DNA of 64,000 bases from Lewinellaceae bacterium (lineage in GTDB: Bacteria; Bacteroidota; Bacteroidia; Chitinophagales; Saprospiraceae): NCBI GenBank assembly GCA_020636095.1, contig JACJYN010000002.1:248001-312000 (forward strand), written 5' to 3'. Each line of letters opens with the position of its first letter. The stretch's first letter is position 1. Under the pieces are notes generated by a model that worked only from the letters and a program-made list of their open reading frames with translations, made no database searches and was not told the DNA's origin. Below, one piece after another: positions 50,903 to 59,608 of this stretch. The position numbers were made by a program, and so were the translations under genes.

Positions 50903-50960
50903 TACCGAGCCTTCCGCAACTTCCTGACCATCAATAGTGTCCAACATTAGAATGGTAGCC
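50821..50960. repeat. inverted-repeat element, copy 3, at the 3' end of the GNAT gene
   Basis: Left arm GGCTACCGTTCCAGTGTTGG, right arm GTGTCCAACATTAGAATGGT-AGCC in inverse orientation. The interior shares AAAAG(T/C)CGGAAA, AAGTCGGAAT, TTCCGC and ACTTCCTG words with copy 2 in the same order and orientation. It is flanked by CCCC on the left and C8 on the right, a homopolymer target as in copy 2. Confidence 0.82.
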
Positions 50961-51009
50961 CCCCCCCCTAAAATAACCAACCCGCTTTTATTCAAGGAAA
51001 AAGACATTC

Positions 51010-52509
51010 ATGCACCCAATTGATATCGTAATATTTGTAATTTATTTTCTGGCGATGCTGGGGATAGGTTTTTTCTTCTACGGGAAAAACAAAAACACAG
51101 AAGATTACTACGTTGGCGGGCGCGATATGGGAAGCACACACATTGGCCTGTCGGTAGTGGCGACGGACGTTGGCGGTGGTTTTTCCATCGGTTTGGGCGG
51201 CCTGGGATTTGTCATGGGCATTGCCGGGTCGTGGATGCTCTTCACGGGCCTGGTCGGGGCCTGGCTAAGCGCAGTTTTTCTTATCCCGAAAGTCAACCGC
51301 CTGTCCAAAAAGATCAATCTGCTCACTTTTCCGCAGCTGTTTGAATATTTTTACAGCCCCAGAGTCGCGCTGCTGGCGGGCATCATTTCCGCTATCGGTT
51401 ACATCGGGTTTACCAGTTCGCAAATCCTGGCTGGCGCCAAACTGGCTTCGGCCACTTTTACAGAGCTGAGTATGGCCCAAGCGCTGATCATCATGGGCGT
51501 CATTGCCGTTGTGTACACTGTAGCCGGCGGGTTGAAGGCCGTCATCTATACGGATACGGTGCAATGGATCATCTTAATGGCGGGCCTGGTGTTCATCGGC
51601 CTGCCCATGGGCTATTATGCGGTAGGAGGCATGCAGGGTATCCGGGAGGCAGTGCGCCCGGAGATGTTGTCTTTGACCAATATTGGCTGGGCGGAGCTGG
51701 TCAACTGGGGGGTGACCATCATCCCGATCTGGTTTGTAGGCATGACCCTTTACCAGCGCATTTATGCCTGCCGGGATGAGCAGACTGCCCGCCGCGCCTG
51801 GTACATCGCCGGCCTGTTCGAATATCCGGTTATGGCCTTCATGGGCGTGCTGTTGGGCTTGTTCGCGCGGGTAGGGGCCGATCAGGGTATGTTCGAATAC
51901 CTGGGCTATAACACCCCATCGGAACTGGATGCCGAAATGGGCCTGCCGCTGTTACTGAGGACGGTCCTGCCCGCCGGCCTGACCGGCCTGATGCTCTCCG
52001 CCTATTTTTCGGCCATTATGTCAACGGCGGATAGTTGCCTGATGGCGGCCTCCGGCAATGTAGTAACCGATATCCTGGAGCGGTTTTTTCCCCTGAAGGG
52101 AAATGAGCGAAAAATCCTCCGTATTTCACAGATCACCACTTTTGTTATTGGCGGCGCCGCCCTCTTCATCGCCATGAATATGCAGAATGTTCTCGAGTTG
52201 ATGCTCCTCTCTTACGCCTTTATGGTATCAGGGCTTTTCGTACCGGTCATCGGCGCCATGTACTGGAAACGGTCTACTCCAACGGCGGCCTTCTGGGCCA
52301 TGCTGCTGGGGGGAGGCACGACCATGGCCCTTATCCTGCTGGATACCGCCCTGCCATTCGGATTAGACGCCAATATTGCCGGCATTAGCATCTCTGCTCT
52401 TTCTTTTATTATATTGAGCTACTTAACGCCACCGAAGATCAACCTGGCCACTTTGGCTATAAAGACAAGTAAAAAACATGAGCAAGCTCAAGGCGCAACT
52501 ATCCATTAA
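51010..52509 (+). CDS. sodium:solute symporter (SSS family)
   Basis: 499 residues with about 13 transmembrane segments. SSS landmarks: YYVGGRDMGSTHIGLSVVAT in TM2, GYIGFTSSQILAGAKLASAT, YTVAGGLKAVIYTDTVQWII (the GGLKAVxxTD signature), and LSAYFSAIMSTADSCLMAAS with the Ser/Thr residues of the second sodium site. It couples sodium influx to uptake of a small solute at the inner membrane. The M20 hydrolase gene overlaps its 3' end by 32 bp and two racemase genes follow, so an amino acid, dipeptide or N-acylated derivative is the likely cargo. Confidence 0.9.
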   Translation: MHPIDIVIFVIYFLAMLGIGFFFYGKNKNTEDYYVGGRDMGSTHIGLSVVATDVGGGFSIGLGGLGFVMGIAGSWMLFTGLVGAWLSAVFLIPKVNRLSKKINLLTFPQLFEYFYSPRVALLAGIISAIGYIGFTSSQILAGAKLASATFTELSMAQALIIMGVIAVVYTVAGGLKAVIYTDTVQWIILMAGLVFIGLPMGYYAVGGMQGIREAVRPEMLSLTNIGWAELVNWGVTIIPIWFVGMTLYQRIYACRDEQTARRAWYIAGLFEYPVMAFMGVLLGLFARVGADQGMFEYLGYNTPSELDAEMGLPLLLRTVLPAGLTGLMLSAYFSAIMSTADSCLMAASGNVVTDILERFFPLKGNERKILRISQITTFVIGGAALFIAMNMQNVLELMLLSYAFMVSGLFVPVIGAMYWKRSTPTAAFWAMLLGGGTTMALILLDTALPFGLDANIAGISISALSFIILSYLTPPKINLATLAIKTSKKHEQAQGATIH

Positions 52510-53635
52510 CCGATTGACGAGCATTCGCCGTTATCTGCACCAAAACCCCGAACTGCCGGAGTGCGAGTTCGGCACCGCTCAGTATATTGCCACCCAGCTA
52601 AGCGAACTCGGCCCCAGCCGGTTGCTGGAAGGCCTCGGCGGCACAGGGATCATTGCTGTTTTTGATAGCGGCAAGGAGGGCCCAACGGTCCTTTTTCGTT
52701 CTGAATTGGATGCCCTGCCAATACAGGAAGTCAATGATTTTGAATACCGGTCCGATAAGGATAACGTTTCCCACAAATGTGGACACGACGGCCACATGGC
52801 TGCCCTTTTAGGCTTCGCCGGGATAGTCAGCCGAACGCCGCCCCATAGCGGGCGGGTTATGCTGCTCTTCCAGCCGGCGGAAGAAATTGGCGCCGGCGCA
52901 GAACGCGTACTCGAAGATTCCCGCTTCGAACAGCTTTTTCCCATTGATTATGCCTTTGCGTTTCACAACCTTCCCGGCTTCCCTCTGGGCGAAGTCCTGG
53001 TGAGGCCGGGCCCCTTTACCGCCGCCGTTAAAAGCTTGATCATCAAACTGGAAGGGAAGGCTTCCCATGCCGGTGAGCCGGAAAACGGGATCAATCCAGC
53101 TCTGGCTATTGCCCATATCCTGCAAACCACTCAGAAAATGAGTGTCCCAGATACTCAGGCAGAAGAATTTGCCCTTCTGACCCCCATCCACGTAAATATG
53201 GGCAGCCTGGCCTATGGTGTCTCCGCCGGTTATGGCGAAGTGCACCTTACGCTCAGGACGTGGTCTGAGAACACCATGCGGCAGCTCAGCGCCCGGCTGC
53301 TTCAATACCTGAGCGGCCTCGCCCTTAGCCACGGGCTGTGCCTGGAAACAGAATGGACCAATGTTTTTCGCACCAACAGTAATAATGAGGAAGCTGTGGA
53401 TATCATCCAGCAAGCGGCCGAAGATTGCGGCCTTCCGGTTTCACTCAGAGAGCAGCCGTTCAAATGGGGAGAAGACTTCGGCGCCTTTACCCAAAGGTTC
53501 CGGGGCGCTATGTTTGGCATGGGCGCCGGCGAACACTGCCCGGCGCTGCACAATCCGGACTACGATTTTCCGGATGAACTCCTGGAACCTGCTGTCCGTA
53601 TGTATCAACGGATCATGGAAATAATCTTAGAATAG
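52478..53635 (+). CDS. M20 family metallo-amidohydrolase
   Basis: 385 residues. Zinc ligands and catalytic residues of the M20D (hippurate hydrolase/IAA-amino acid hydrolase) type are present: SHKCGHDGHMAALLGFAG, FQPAEEIGAGAERVL with the catalytic Glu pair, and FAFHNLPGFPLG. The lid domain is KASHAGEPENGINPALAIAH. It removes an acyl group from an N-acyl amino acid or splits a dipeptide in the cytoplasm. The ATG at 52478 lies inside the symporter gene; no later Met precedes the conserved RRYLHQNPELPECEFGTAQ, so the 32-bp overlap is real and indicates coupling. Confidence 0.9.
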   Translation: MSKLKAQLSINRLTSIRRYLHQNPELPECEFGTAQYIATQLSELGPSRLLEGLGGTGIIAVFDSGKEGPTVLFRSELDALPIQEVNDFEYRSDKDNVSHKCGHDGHMAALLGFAGIVSRTPPHSGRVMLLFQPAEEIGAGAERVLEDSRFEQLFPIDYAFAFHNLPGFPLGEVLVRPGPFTAAVKSLIIKLEGKASHAGEPENGINPALAIAHILQTTQKMSVPDTQAEEFALLTPIHVNMGSLAYGVSAGYGEVHLTLRTWSENTMRQLSARLLQYLSGLALSHGLCLETEWTNVFRTNSNNEEAVDIIQQAAEDCGLPVSLREQPFKWGEDFGAFTQRFRGAMFGMGAGEHCPALHNPDYDFPDELLEPAVRMYQRIMEIILE

Positions 53636-53638
53636 AGC

Positions 53639-54793
53639 ATGCTACCAACATCACAGATAGAGATCAGCAAACGGGCTCTGGAAAACAACCTGCGATTCCT
53701 CAAAGAACAAATGGGGCCTGAGGTGCGCATCTCTTCCGTCGTCAAAGGGCATGCCTATGGCCACACGATCGAAAAGTTCGTCCCGCTGGCCGAGGCCTGC
53801 GGCCTGTCGCATTTTTCAGTGTTCGACGCCAGTGAGGCCTATCGGGTGAAAAAAGCGGCCAGCAACCCGGAAACGGAAGTGATGATCATGGGCATGATTG
53901 ACAACAGCCAGCTGGAATGGGCTATTGAAAATGATGTTGCTTTCTTCACCTTTGAGTTGGAACGGCTGGAAAGCGCACTGGCGGCAGCCCGCAGGGTGAA
54001 ACGGCCGGCACTGGTGCACATCGAACTGGAAACGGGTATGAACCGCACCGGGTTCGATAGTTACCAACTGCCGGAGGTAGCCCACCTGATGAAGGCTTAT
54101 CCGGAAGCATTGAGGTTTGAGGGCCTGTGCACTCACTTCGCCGGCGCCGAGAGCATTGGCAATTACCTGCGGGTGAAAAACCAACGCAAAGCATTTAACC
54201 ACCTCGACAAGTGGTTCAAAAAACAAGGGCTTACGCCCAGGCTGCGGCATACTGCCTGCTCGGCGGCAGCCATGCGCTACCCGCCTACCCGGCTGGACAT
54301 GGTGCGCATCGGCATCATGCAGTATGGGTTTTGGCCCAGCCGGGAAACTTTCATCGACTTTAGCATCCGCTCCGGGCAACCGAAAGACCCCCTGGAACGG
54401 CTGGTAGCCTGGAAAAGTAAAGTGATGGATATCAAAAGAGTAAAGACCGGCGAATATGTAGGCTATGGGGCCTCTTACCTGGCCAATGAGGAAATGAACA
54501 TCGCTACCGTCCCGGTGGGTTACGCCCATGGGTTCAGCCGCTCCCTCAGCAACCAGGGCCGGGTCCTCATCCATGGCAAACGGGTCGGCGTCATCGGTAT
54601 GGTCAATATGAATGTGATGATTGTCGACGTTAGCCAACTGAATGGACTGGAAAGAGGCGCTGAGGTGGTCATCATCGGCCGGCAAGGCGATATGGAGCTT
54701 TCCGTCTCCTCCTTCGGGGAGTTCTCCGAACAGGTCAACTACGAGTTACTCACCCGCCTACCGCTGGATATTCCCCGGAAGGTGGTGGAATGA
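53639..54793 (+). CDS. alanine racemase-family PLP enzyme
   Basis: 384 residues, starting 3 bp after the hydrolase stop. The PLP lysine is K36 in SSVVKGHAYGHTI (the usual VVKANAYGHG). R223 in RLDMVRIGIMQYG and the GYGASY segment (275-280), carrying the second catalytic Tyr, fit the fold, followed by NIATVPVGYAHGFSRSL. The usual CMDQ segment before the active-site entrance reads NMNV here (VNMNVMIVDV, about 322-331), an Asp-to-Asn change compared with classical Alr. Substrate specificity may thus differ from alanine. It is part of the symporter-hydrolase-racemase operon and most likely catabolic or salvage rather than the cell-wall enzyme. Confidence 0.85.
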   Translation: MLPTSQIEISKRALENNLRFLKEQMGPEVRISSVVKGHAYGHTIEKFVPLAEACGLSHFSVFDASEAYRVKKAASNPETEVMIMGMIDNSQLEWAIENDVAFFTFELERLESALAAARRVKRPALVHIELETGMNRTGFDSYQLPEVAHLMKAYPEALRFEGLCTHFAGAESIGNYLRVKNQRKAFNHLDKWFKKQGLTPRLRHTACSAAAMRYPPTRLDMVRIGIMQYGFWPSRETFIDFSIRSGQPKDPLERLVAWKSKVMDIKRVKTGEYVGYGASYLANEEMNIATVPVGYAHGFSRSLSNQGRVLIHGKRVGVIGMVNMNVMIVDVSQLNGLERGAEVVIIGRQGDMELSVSSFGEFSEQVNYELLTRLPLDIPRKVVE

Positions 54794-54937
54794 AAGGTGT
54801 ATCCGTGCTTGTGTGCATGGGTGTAAACTGATACACCGCACACTGATACACTGATACACTGATACACTGTTACACCGCACACGGATACACTGATACACTG
54901 ATACACTGTTACACCGCACACGGATACACGGATACAC
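54790..54937. repeat. TGATACAC tandem array with higher-order 52-bp unit
   Basis: The array is built of CTGATACAC 9-mers (three in a row at about 54845-54870 and again near 54890-54906) separated by CTGTTACACCGCACACGGATACAC. The block ACACTGATACACTGATACAC...TGTTACACCGCACACGG occurs twice. It lies between the two racemase genes. Related short stretches occur at 12056-12147, 18170-18200 and 56040-56125. Confidence 0.8.
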
Positions 54938-54969
54938 AATGCCCCTCTTTTTACCAAAAAACTTACAAG

Positions 54970-56040
54970 ATGGCATATCTGACACTCAACCGCAAAAAAC
55001 TAAAACAGAATTACGATTTTCTGGACCAGCTATTCCAGGACGGAGAAATTGACTGGGCCATCGTCACCAAACTGCTCTGTGGCAACGAAGCCTACCTGAA
55101 GGAGGTGCTCAGCCTGGGTATTAAAGAAGTCTGTGACAGCCGGATCAGCAACCTGGCCAAGATCAAAGAGCTCAATCCAGAGGTTCAAACGGTTTACATC
55201 AAGCCGCCCGCCAAGGGGAGTGTGGAAGAAGTCGTTCGGTACGCAGATGTATCGTTCAATTCAGAGACCTCCACCATCCATATGCTGTCCGAAGAGGCCC
55301 AACGGCAGGGAAAAACCCACCGGGTAACCATCATGATCGAACTCGGGGACCTGCGGGAAGGGATCATGGGAGACCACCTGATCACTTTCTATGAAAAAAT
55401 CTTCGAGCTGCCCAATATTGAAGTAGTAGCCATCGGGGCCAACCTCAACTGCCTGCATGGCGTGATGCCTTCCGCCGATAAAATGATCCAGCTGAGCCTC
55501 TACAAGCAACTCGTCGAAGCTAAGTTTGATAAAGAAATCCCCTGGGTTACCGGCGGCACCTCAGTGGTTCTGCCCCTGCTACTGCGCCATCAGCTCCCCA
55601 AGGCTATCAACCACTTCCGCATCGGAGAAACGCTTTATTTTGGCGTTGACCTCTTTCATGAAAAGCAGATCGAGGGCATGAACGATGATGTCATCCGCCT
55701 CTATTCGGAGATCATAGAGGTCACCAAGAAACCCAAAGTCCCCACCGGAATGATGTCGGCCAACCCCAGTGGAGAAACCTTCGAAGTGGACGAGGGTGAT
55801 TATGGAAAAGAATCTTACCGGGCCATTCTGGATATCGGCCTGCTGGATATCTCTCCCGACTACCTCATTCCCGATGACCTAAGCCTGGAAATCGTCAACG
55901 CCAGCTCCGACATGCTCATCATTGACCTGGGAGATAACCCCAACGACTACAATGTCGGCGACCTGCTCTCCTTCAAACTCAAGTATATGGGCGCCCTGCG
56001 GTTGCTGAATTCGGATTATATTGAGAAAAGGGTGGTGTGA
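54970..56040 (+). CDS. Orr/YhfX-like PLP-dependent amino-acid racemase
   Basis: 356 residues of an alanine racemase N-terminal-type barrel. The PLP lysine is expected in DWAIVTKLLCGNEAYLKEVL (K in VTKLLCG). MIELGDLREGIMGDHLITFY and GANLNCLHGVMPSADKM are typical of the ornithine racemase/YhfX branch. IPWVTGGTSVVLPLLLRHQL and INHFRIGETLYFGVD complete the core. The last 110 residues form the C-terminal beta domain. It should interconvert L and D forms of an amino acid, possibly ornithine or another basic residue. It follows the first racemase on the same strand, separated by a repeat array. Confidence 0.83.
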   Translation: MAYLTLNRKKLKQNYDFLDQLFQDGEIDWAIVTKLLCGNEAYLKEVLSLGIKEVCDSRISNLAKIKELNPEVQTVYIKPPAKGSVEEVVRYADVSFNSETSTIHMLSEEAQRQGKTHRVTIMIELGDLREGIMGDHLITFYEKIFELPNIEVVAIGANLNCLHGVMPSADKMIQLSLYKQLVEAKFDKEIPWVTGGTSVVLPLLLRHQLPKAINHFRIGETLYFGVDLFHEKQIEGMNDDVIRLYSEIIEVTKKPKVPTGMMSANPSGETFEVDEGDYGKESYRAILDIGLLDISPDYLIPDDLSLEIVNASSDMLIIDLGDNPNDYNVGDLLSFKLKYMGALRLLNSDYIEKRVV

Positions 56041-56125
56041 CAGTGGTGTATCAGTGTGGCAGCAATGCAAATCTGAGGGCACTTCGTTTCCGCCGGCTGA
56101 TACACCGATAAACTGAAACACTGCC

Positions 56126-57082
56126 CTACTCCCACTCATACCCCAAATGAAACAACGCATCACCCTGGCTCACCACCGGGGCATTATTGTGTCCGATGAG
56201 GTAGCCGTCGCGCGGAGCGATGACTTTGACTACGCCGTCTCCGTAGGGGTCATTGATAACACCAATTACTTCGCCCTTCGCGGTTCGATGGCCTGAACAT
56301 TTTTCCCAGAGAAACATGCCCGCCCGGGGCGCCCTTACCCAGGTAGTTTTGTGAAAAACCAAGGGTTGCTCTTCAGAGGCAGGAAGCGTTTCTGACATTT
56401 CCTGAGTGTAGAGCAGGCGCTGAATGCCAGCCAGCCCCTTTTCAATGGAGTAGGCGTCGTAGCGGAGGCTTTCACCTCCCTCAAATACCAAAACGGGTTT
56501 ACCTTGCTCGTGAGCTACCTTCCGAAGCGACTTGGGGATGGTAGGTTTCACCACCAGATAAGGCGGCGAAAAGGCCCTGGCCAGCTTTTCACTCAGCAGG
56601 TCTCCTTTGGTGTATCGTATCTGGGGATAGTTATAATGACTTTGCCCGCCGGTGTGGAAGTCGACCACCATATCGGCCAGCGGAAGGATTTTTTTGGTCA
56701 ATACTCTGGCGACGCGGGAAGCCAGGGATCCATTCATGTTACCAGGAAAAGAGCGATTGATGTCCTTGCCGTCCGGCACCTCCCGGGAAAAGTTGATGAA
56801 GCCGTAAATATTGAGTATCGGAATGGCAATGACCGTACCCCGGAGCAGGTGTTCAAAATAGCCCACGCTGATGGCCCGCCGAACGATCTCCACCCCATTG
56901 ACCTCATCACCGTGAACACCGGCCAGGATCAGCACTATCGGCCCTGCTACGGAACTGCGGTACACATGCGCCTGTATCTTAATCACATTGCCGGAAGGCA
57001 GCCGGCCGACGGAAATTTTCACTACTTCCTGCTGCCCGGGAGCAATCTCAATATTGTGTATGTTAATGGTTGGTGCTGGCAT
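56126..57082 (-). CDS. succinylglutamate desuccinylase/aspartoacylase family zinc hydrolase
   Basis: 318 residues from the ATG at 57082 (MPAPTINIHNIEIAPGQQEV); a TTG five codons earlier is less likely. Zinc ligands are in LAGVHGDEVNGVEIVRRAIS (HxxE) and ADMVVDFHTGGQSHYNYPQI (His). DINRSFPGNMNGSLASRVAR is also characteristic. The C-terminal domain (GEVIGVINDPYGDGVVKVIA) is a biotinyl-lipoyl-like barrel, as in the family. It hydrolyses an N-acyl bond on an amino acid or peptide. It lies just downstream of the RimK-like ligase, a gene pairing known from many bacteria, which suggests removal of what the ligase adds. Confidence 0.87.
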   Translation of the reverse strand: MPAPTINIHNIEIAPGQQEVVKISVGRLPSGNVIKIQAHVYRSSVAGPIVLILAGVHGDEVNGVEIVRRAISVGYFEHLLRGTVIAIPILNIYGFINFSREVPDGKDINRSFPGNMNGSLASRVARVLTKKILPLADMVVDFHTGGQSHYNYPQIRYTKGDLLSEKLARAFSPPYLVVKPTIPKSLRKVAHEQGKPVLVFEGGESLRYDAYSIEKGLAGIQRLLYTQEMSETLPASEEQPLVFHKTTWVRAPRAGMFLWEKCSGHRTAKGEVIGVINDPYGDGVVKVIAPRDGYLIGHNNAPVVSQGDALFHLGYEWE

Positions 57083-57115
57083 GTGTTCTTGCGTCAATTT
57101 ATTACCGCCGGTTGG

Positions 57116-58018
57116 TTATTCCTGCGTTGAAACATGGCGGAGCTCGTTGCATCGCCGCTCAATATATTCGATAATCTTGCCGGCTACGTCTACCCCGGTG
57201 GTGCCTTCGATCCCTTCCAGGCCAGGAGAAGCGTTCACCTCCATGACCAGCGGGCCGTGCCTGGAGCGCAGGAAGTCGACGCCTGCTACATCCAACCCGA
57301 GTATCCTCACGGATTTTTGAACAATCTCTTTTTCCTCCTCACTTAACACTACCGCCTCGGCGGTAGCCCCTCTGTGCAGATTGGAGCGAAACTCTCCGCC
57401 ACGAGCCTGCCGCTTCATAGTGGCCACCACTTCGCCGGCTACGACCAGCGCACGGATATCGGCGCCCTTGGCCTCGTGGATAAACTCCTGGACAATGATG
57501 CGCTCGCCGAGGCGCTGAAAGGCTTCGATCATAGATTCCGCTGTGCGGTAAGTCTCCGCCAACAGCACGCCATTGCCATGAGTGCTCTCCAGCAACTTGA
57601 TCACCACCGGCAGCCCGCCGAGCTCGCGGAGCAGGGGCATCAGATCCTGGCCGGCAGCGACAGAGGCCGTGCGCGGCACTTCTATACCGGCGCGGGCCAG
57701 CTTTTGCAGGCAGCGCAGCTTATCCCTCGACTGTAGCAGCGCTTCCGCACCGGCCACCGTAAAAGCCTGCATCATTTCGAACTGGCTGATCACCGAAGCC
57801 CCCTGTAAGGTGACAGAAGCGCCGATCCGGGGGATGATGGCGTCAAAGCGCTGCAGCTGGTAATCATTATAGTAAATCTTGGGCCGCCCTCGCCCAACCG
57901 CCAGCGTGCAGCGGGTATGATCGACAATATGCATGGAATGCCCGCGCTGCATCCCAGCCCGAACCAGGCTTTGTGTGGAGTATAGCTGCGGGCCCCGCGA
58001 AAGAATGGCTATCTTCAT
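57116..58018 (-). CDS. RimK family alpha-L-glutamate ligase (ATP-grasp)
   Basis: 300 residues from the ATG at 58018 (MKIAILSRGPQLYSTQSLVR), the standard RimK opening; the frame upstream to 58066 is not conserved. ATP-grasp features: LPVVIKLLESTHGNGVLLAE with the P-loop-like glycines, RIIVQEFIHEAKGADIRALV, and the metal-binding DVAGVDFLRSRHGPLVMEVN with ASPGLEGIEGTTGVDVAG. It adds glutamate (or a similar amino acid) to a carboxylate; the target may be ribosomal protein S6, free glutamate or another acceptor. It is transcribed with the desuccinylase-type hydrolase 33 bp downstream and divergently from the protoporphyrinogen oxidase. Confidence 0.9.
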   Translation of the reverse strand: MKIAILSRGPQLYSTQSLVRAGMQRGHSMHIVDHTRCTLAVGRGRPKIYYNDYQLQRFDAIIPRIGASVTLQGASVISQFEMMQAFTVAGAEALLQSRDKLRCLQKLARAGIEVPRTASVAAGQDLMPLLRELGGLPVVIKLLESTHGNGVLLAETYRTAESMIEAFQRLGERIIVQEFIHEAKGADIRALVVAGEVVATMKRQARGGEFRSNLHRGATAEAVVLSEEEKEIVQKSVRILGLDVAGVDFLRSRHGPLVMEVNASPGLEGIEGTTGVDVAGKIIEYIERRCNELRHVSTQE

Positions 58019-58120
58019 ATTTGAGATGATAAGGCCGGGCAAGATACAAAATGTCAGTATACCCATACAAAAGCATGATAAGTGAAAAAAAAATCATTCT
58101 TTAGCTCTTAAAAAGAACTC

Positions 58121-59488
58121 ATGTCAAATCAGAACCGAGTGGCGGTCATTGGAGCGGGCATTTCCGGCCTTTGTACGGCCTACTGGCTGCAAAAAAACGG
58201 ATTCGAAGTACAGGTATTTGAGCAATCTGCCCATGCCGGAGGAGTCATCGTTTCTAAACAAACGGACGGCTTCCTGCTGGATTTAGGCCCGAATAGCACC
58301 CTGGAAACCTCCGAAGTCCTCAGCGAACTGGTGGAGGAACTGAATCTCGGAAGCCAGAAAGTATACGCCAATGAGGCATCCAGCAAACGGTATATTGTCA
58401 AAAACGGAAAGCTGACTCCCATCCCTATGTCGCTCCTTTCATTTTTGAAGACACCTCTTTTTTCCTGGCCGGCCAAGTTGCGCCTCTTACAGGAGCCTTT
58501 CCGCAAGCCTACCCTGGGCGATGATATATCGCTGGCCGATTTTGTGCAGCACCGGTTGGGCAGAGAGTTCCTGGACTACGCCATCAACCCCTTCGTTGCC
58601 GGCGTGTACGCCGGCGACCCCCGCTCGCTGAGCACTGCCGCGGGCTTTCCCAAGTTGTATGCCCTGGAAAAGAACTACGGCAGCCTGATCAGAGGGGCCA
58701 TCCTGGGAGCACGGGAGCGTAAAAAGCGAAAAGAGGTGGCCAAGGACAGAGCCAAAATGTTCTCCTTCAGAAATGGCATGCAAACTTTCACCGATGCGCT
58801 GAAAGAGCGGATAAACACGATCGAATACCATACGACGGCCCGCAGGCTGCAGAAAAAGGACGGCCAATTTGAACTGGAAATAGAAGGCACAGAAGGCAAA
58901 AAAACGCTGGAATTCAACCAGGTTGTCTGTTGCGTCCCTACCTTTGCTCTGGCGCCTTTGTTGACGGACATCGACCCTCAACAAGCCGAACCCATCGCTG
59001 CGGTCCACTATCCTTCCGTTGCTGTGGTGTACACCGCCTTCAAGGAAGCCGACATCCAACGCGAACTGGACGGCTTCGGGTTTCTGATCCCCGAGGTGGA
59101 GAAAAGGGACATCCTGGGCAGCATCTGGAGTTCCGTCCTATTTCCGAACAGAGCCCCGGAAGGGTGCGTGGCCTTTACTTCTTTTGTGGGCGGCACCCGG
59201 CAGCCGGAAAACGCCCGGTTGCCCGACGATGAGCTGGAGGCACTGGTGGTAAGAGAGTTGCGAAGCCTGGTTGGCATAAGTGGAGGCCCCGTATTTGTGA
59301 GGATAAAGAAATGGGAAAGGGCTATCCCTCAATACAAGGTGGGGTATAAAAAAATCCAGGCCATCTTTGACAAGTTGGAGGCTCAACACACCGGGTTGTA
59401 CTTTGCCGGCAATTACAGAAGGGGTATCAGCGTGGGCGATAGCGTATTGTCGGCTCATGAGGCGGTGGAGAAGATACTGGGGAGGTAA
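58121..59488 (+). CDS. hemG: oxygen-dependent protoporphyrinogen oxidase
   Basis: 455 residues. FAD-binding VAVIGAGISGLCTAYWLQKN at the N-terminus, then FLLDLGPNSTLETSEVLSEL. LADFVQHRLGREFLDYAINP followed by FVAGVYAGDPRSLS is the diagnostic motif of HemY/PPOX flavoenzymes, and the FAD-binding C-terminus is LYFAGNYRRGISVGDSVLSA. It oxidises protoporphyrinogen IX to protoporphyrin IX in heme synthesis. The symbol follows Bacteroidota usage; hemY is the name for the same family in other phyla. No other heme gene lies near. Cytoplasmic, membrane-associated. Confidence 0.9.
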   Translation: MSNQNRVAVIGAGISGLCTAYWLQKNGFEVQVFEQSAHAGGVIVSKQTDGFLLDLGPNSTLETSEVLSELVEELNLGSQKVYANEASSKRYIVKNGKLTPIPMSLLSFLKTPLFSWPAKLRLLQEPFRKPTLGDDISLADFVQHRLGREFLDYAINPFVAGVYAGDPRSLSTAAGFPKLYALEKNYGSLIRGAILGARERKKRKEVAKDRAKMFSFRNGMQTFTDALKERINTIEYHTTARRLQKKDGQFELEIEGTEGKKTLEFNQVVCCVPTFALAPLLTDIDPQQAEPIAAVHYPSVAVVYTAFKEADIQRELDGFGFLIPEVEKRDILGSIWSSVLFPNRAPEGCVAFTSFVGGTRQPENARLPDDELEALVVRELRSLVGISGGPVFVRIKKWERAIPQYKVGYKKIQAIFDKLEAQHTGLYFAGNYRRGISVGDSVLSAHEAVEKILGR

Positions 59489-59608
59489 AAGCGGCCTCCA
59501 AACATGATGTGTATAACAAATTGCACAGTCAGCCTCTGAAAGGCTTACCAATCCACTGCCAGGTATGAAATTTGAACACACTCTAAACAAGAAACCGAAC
59601 ACCACCGC

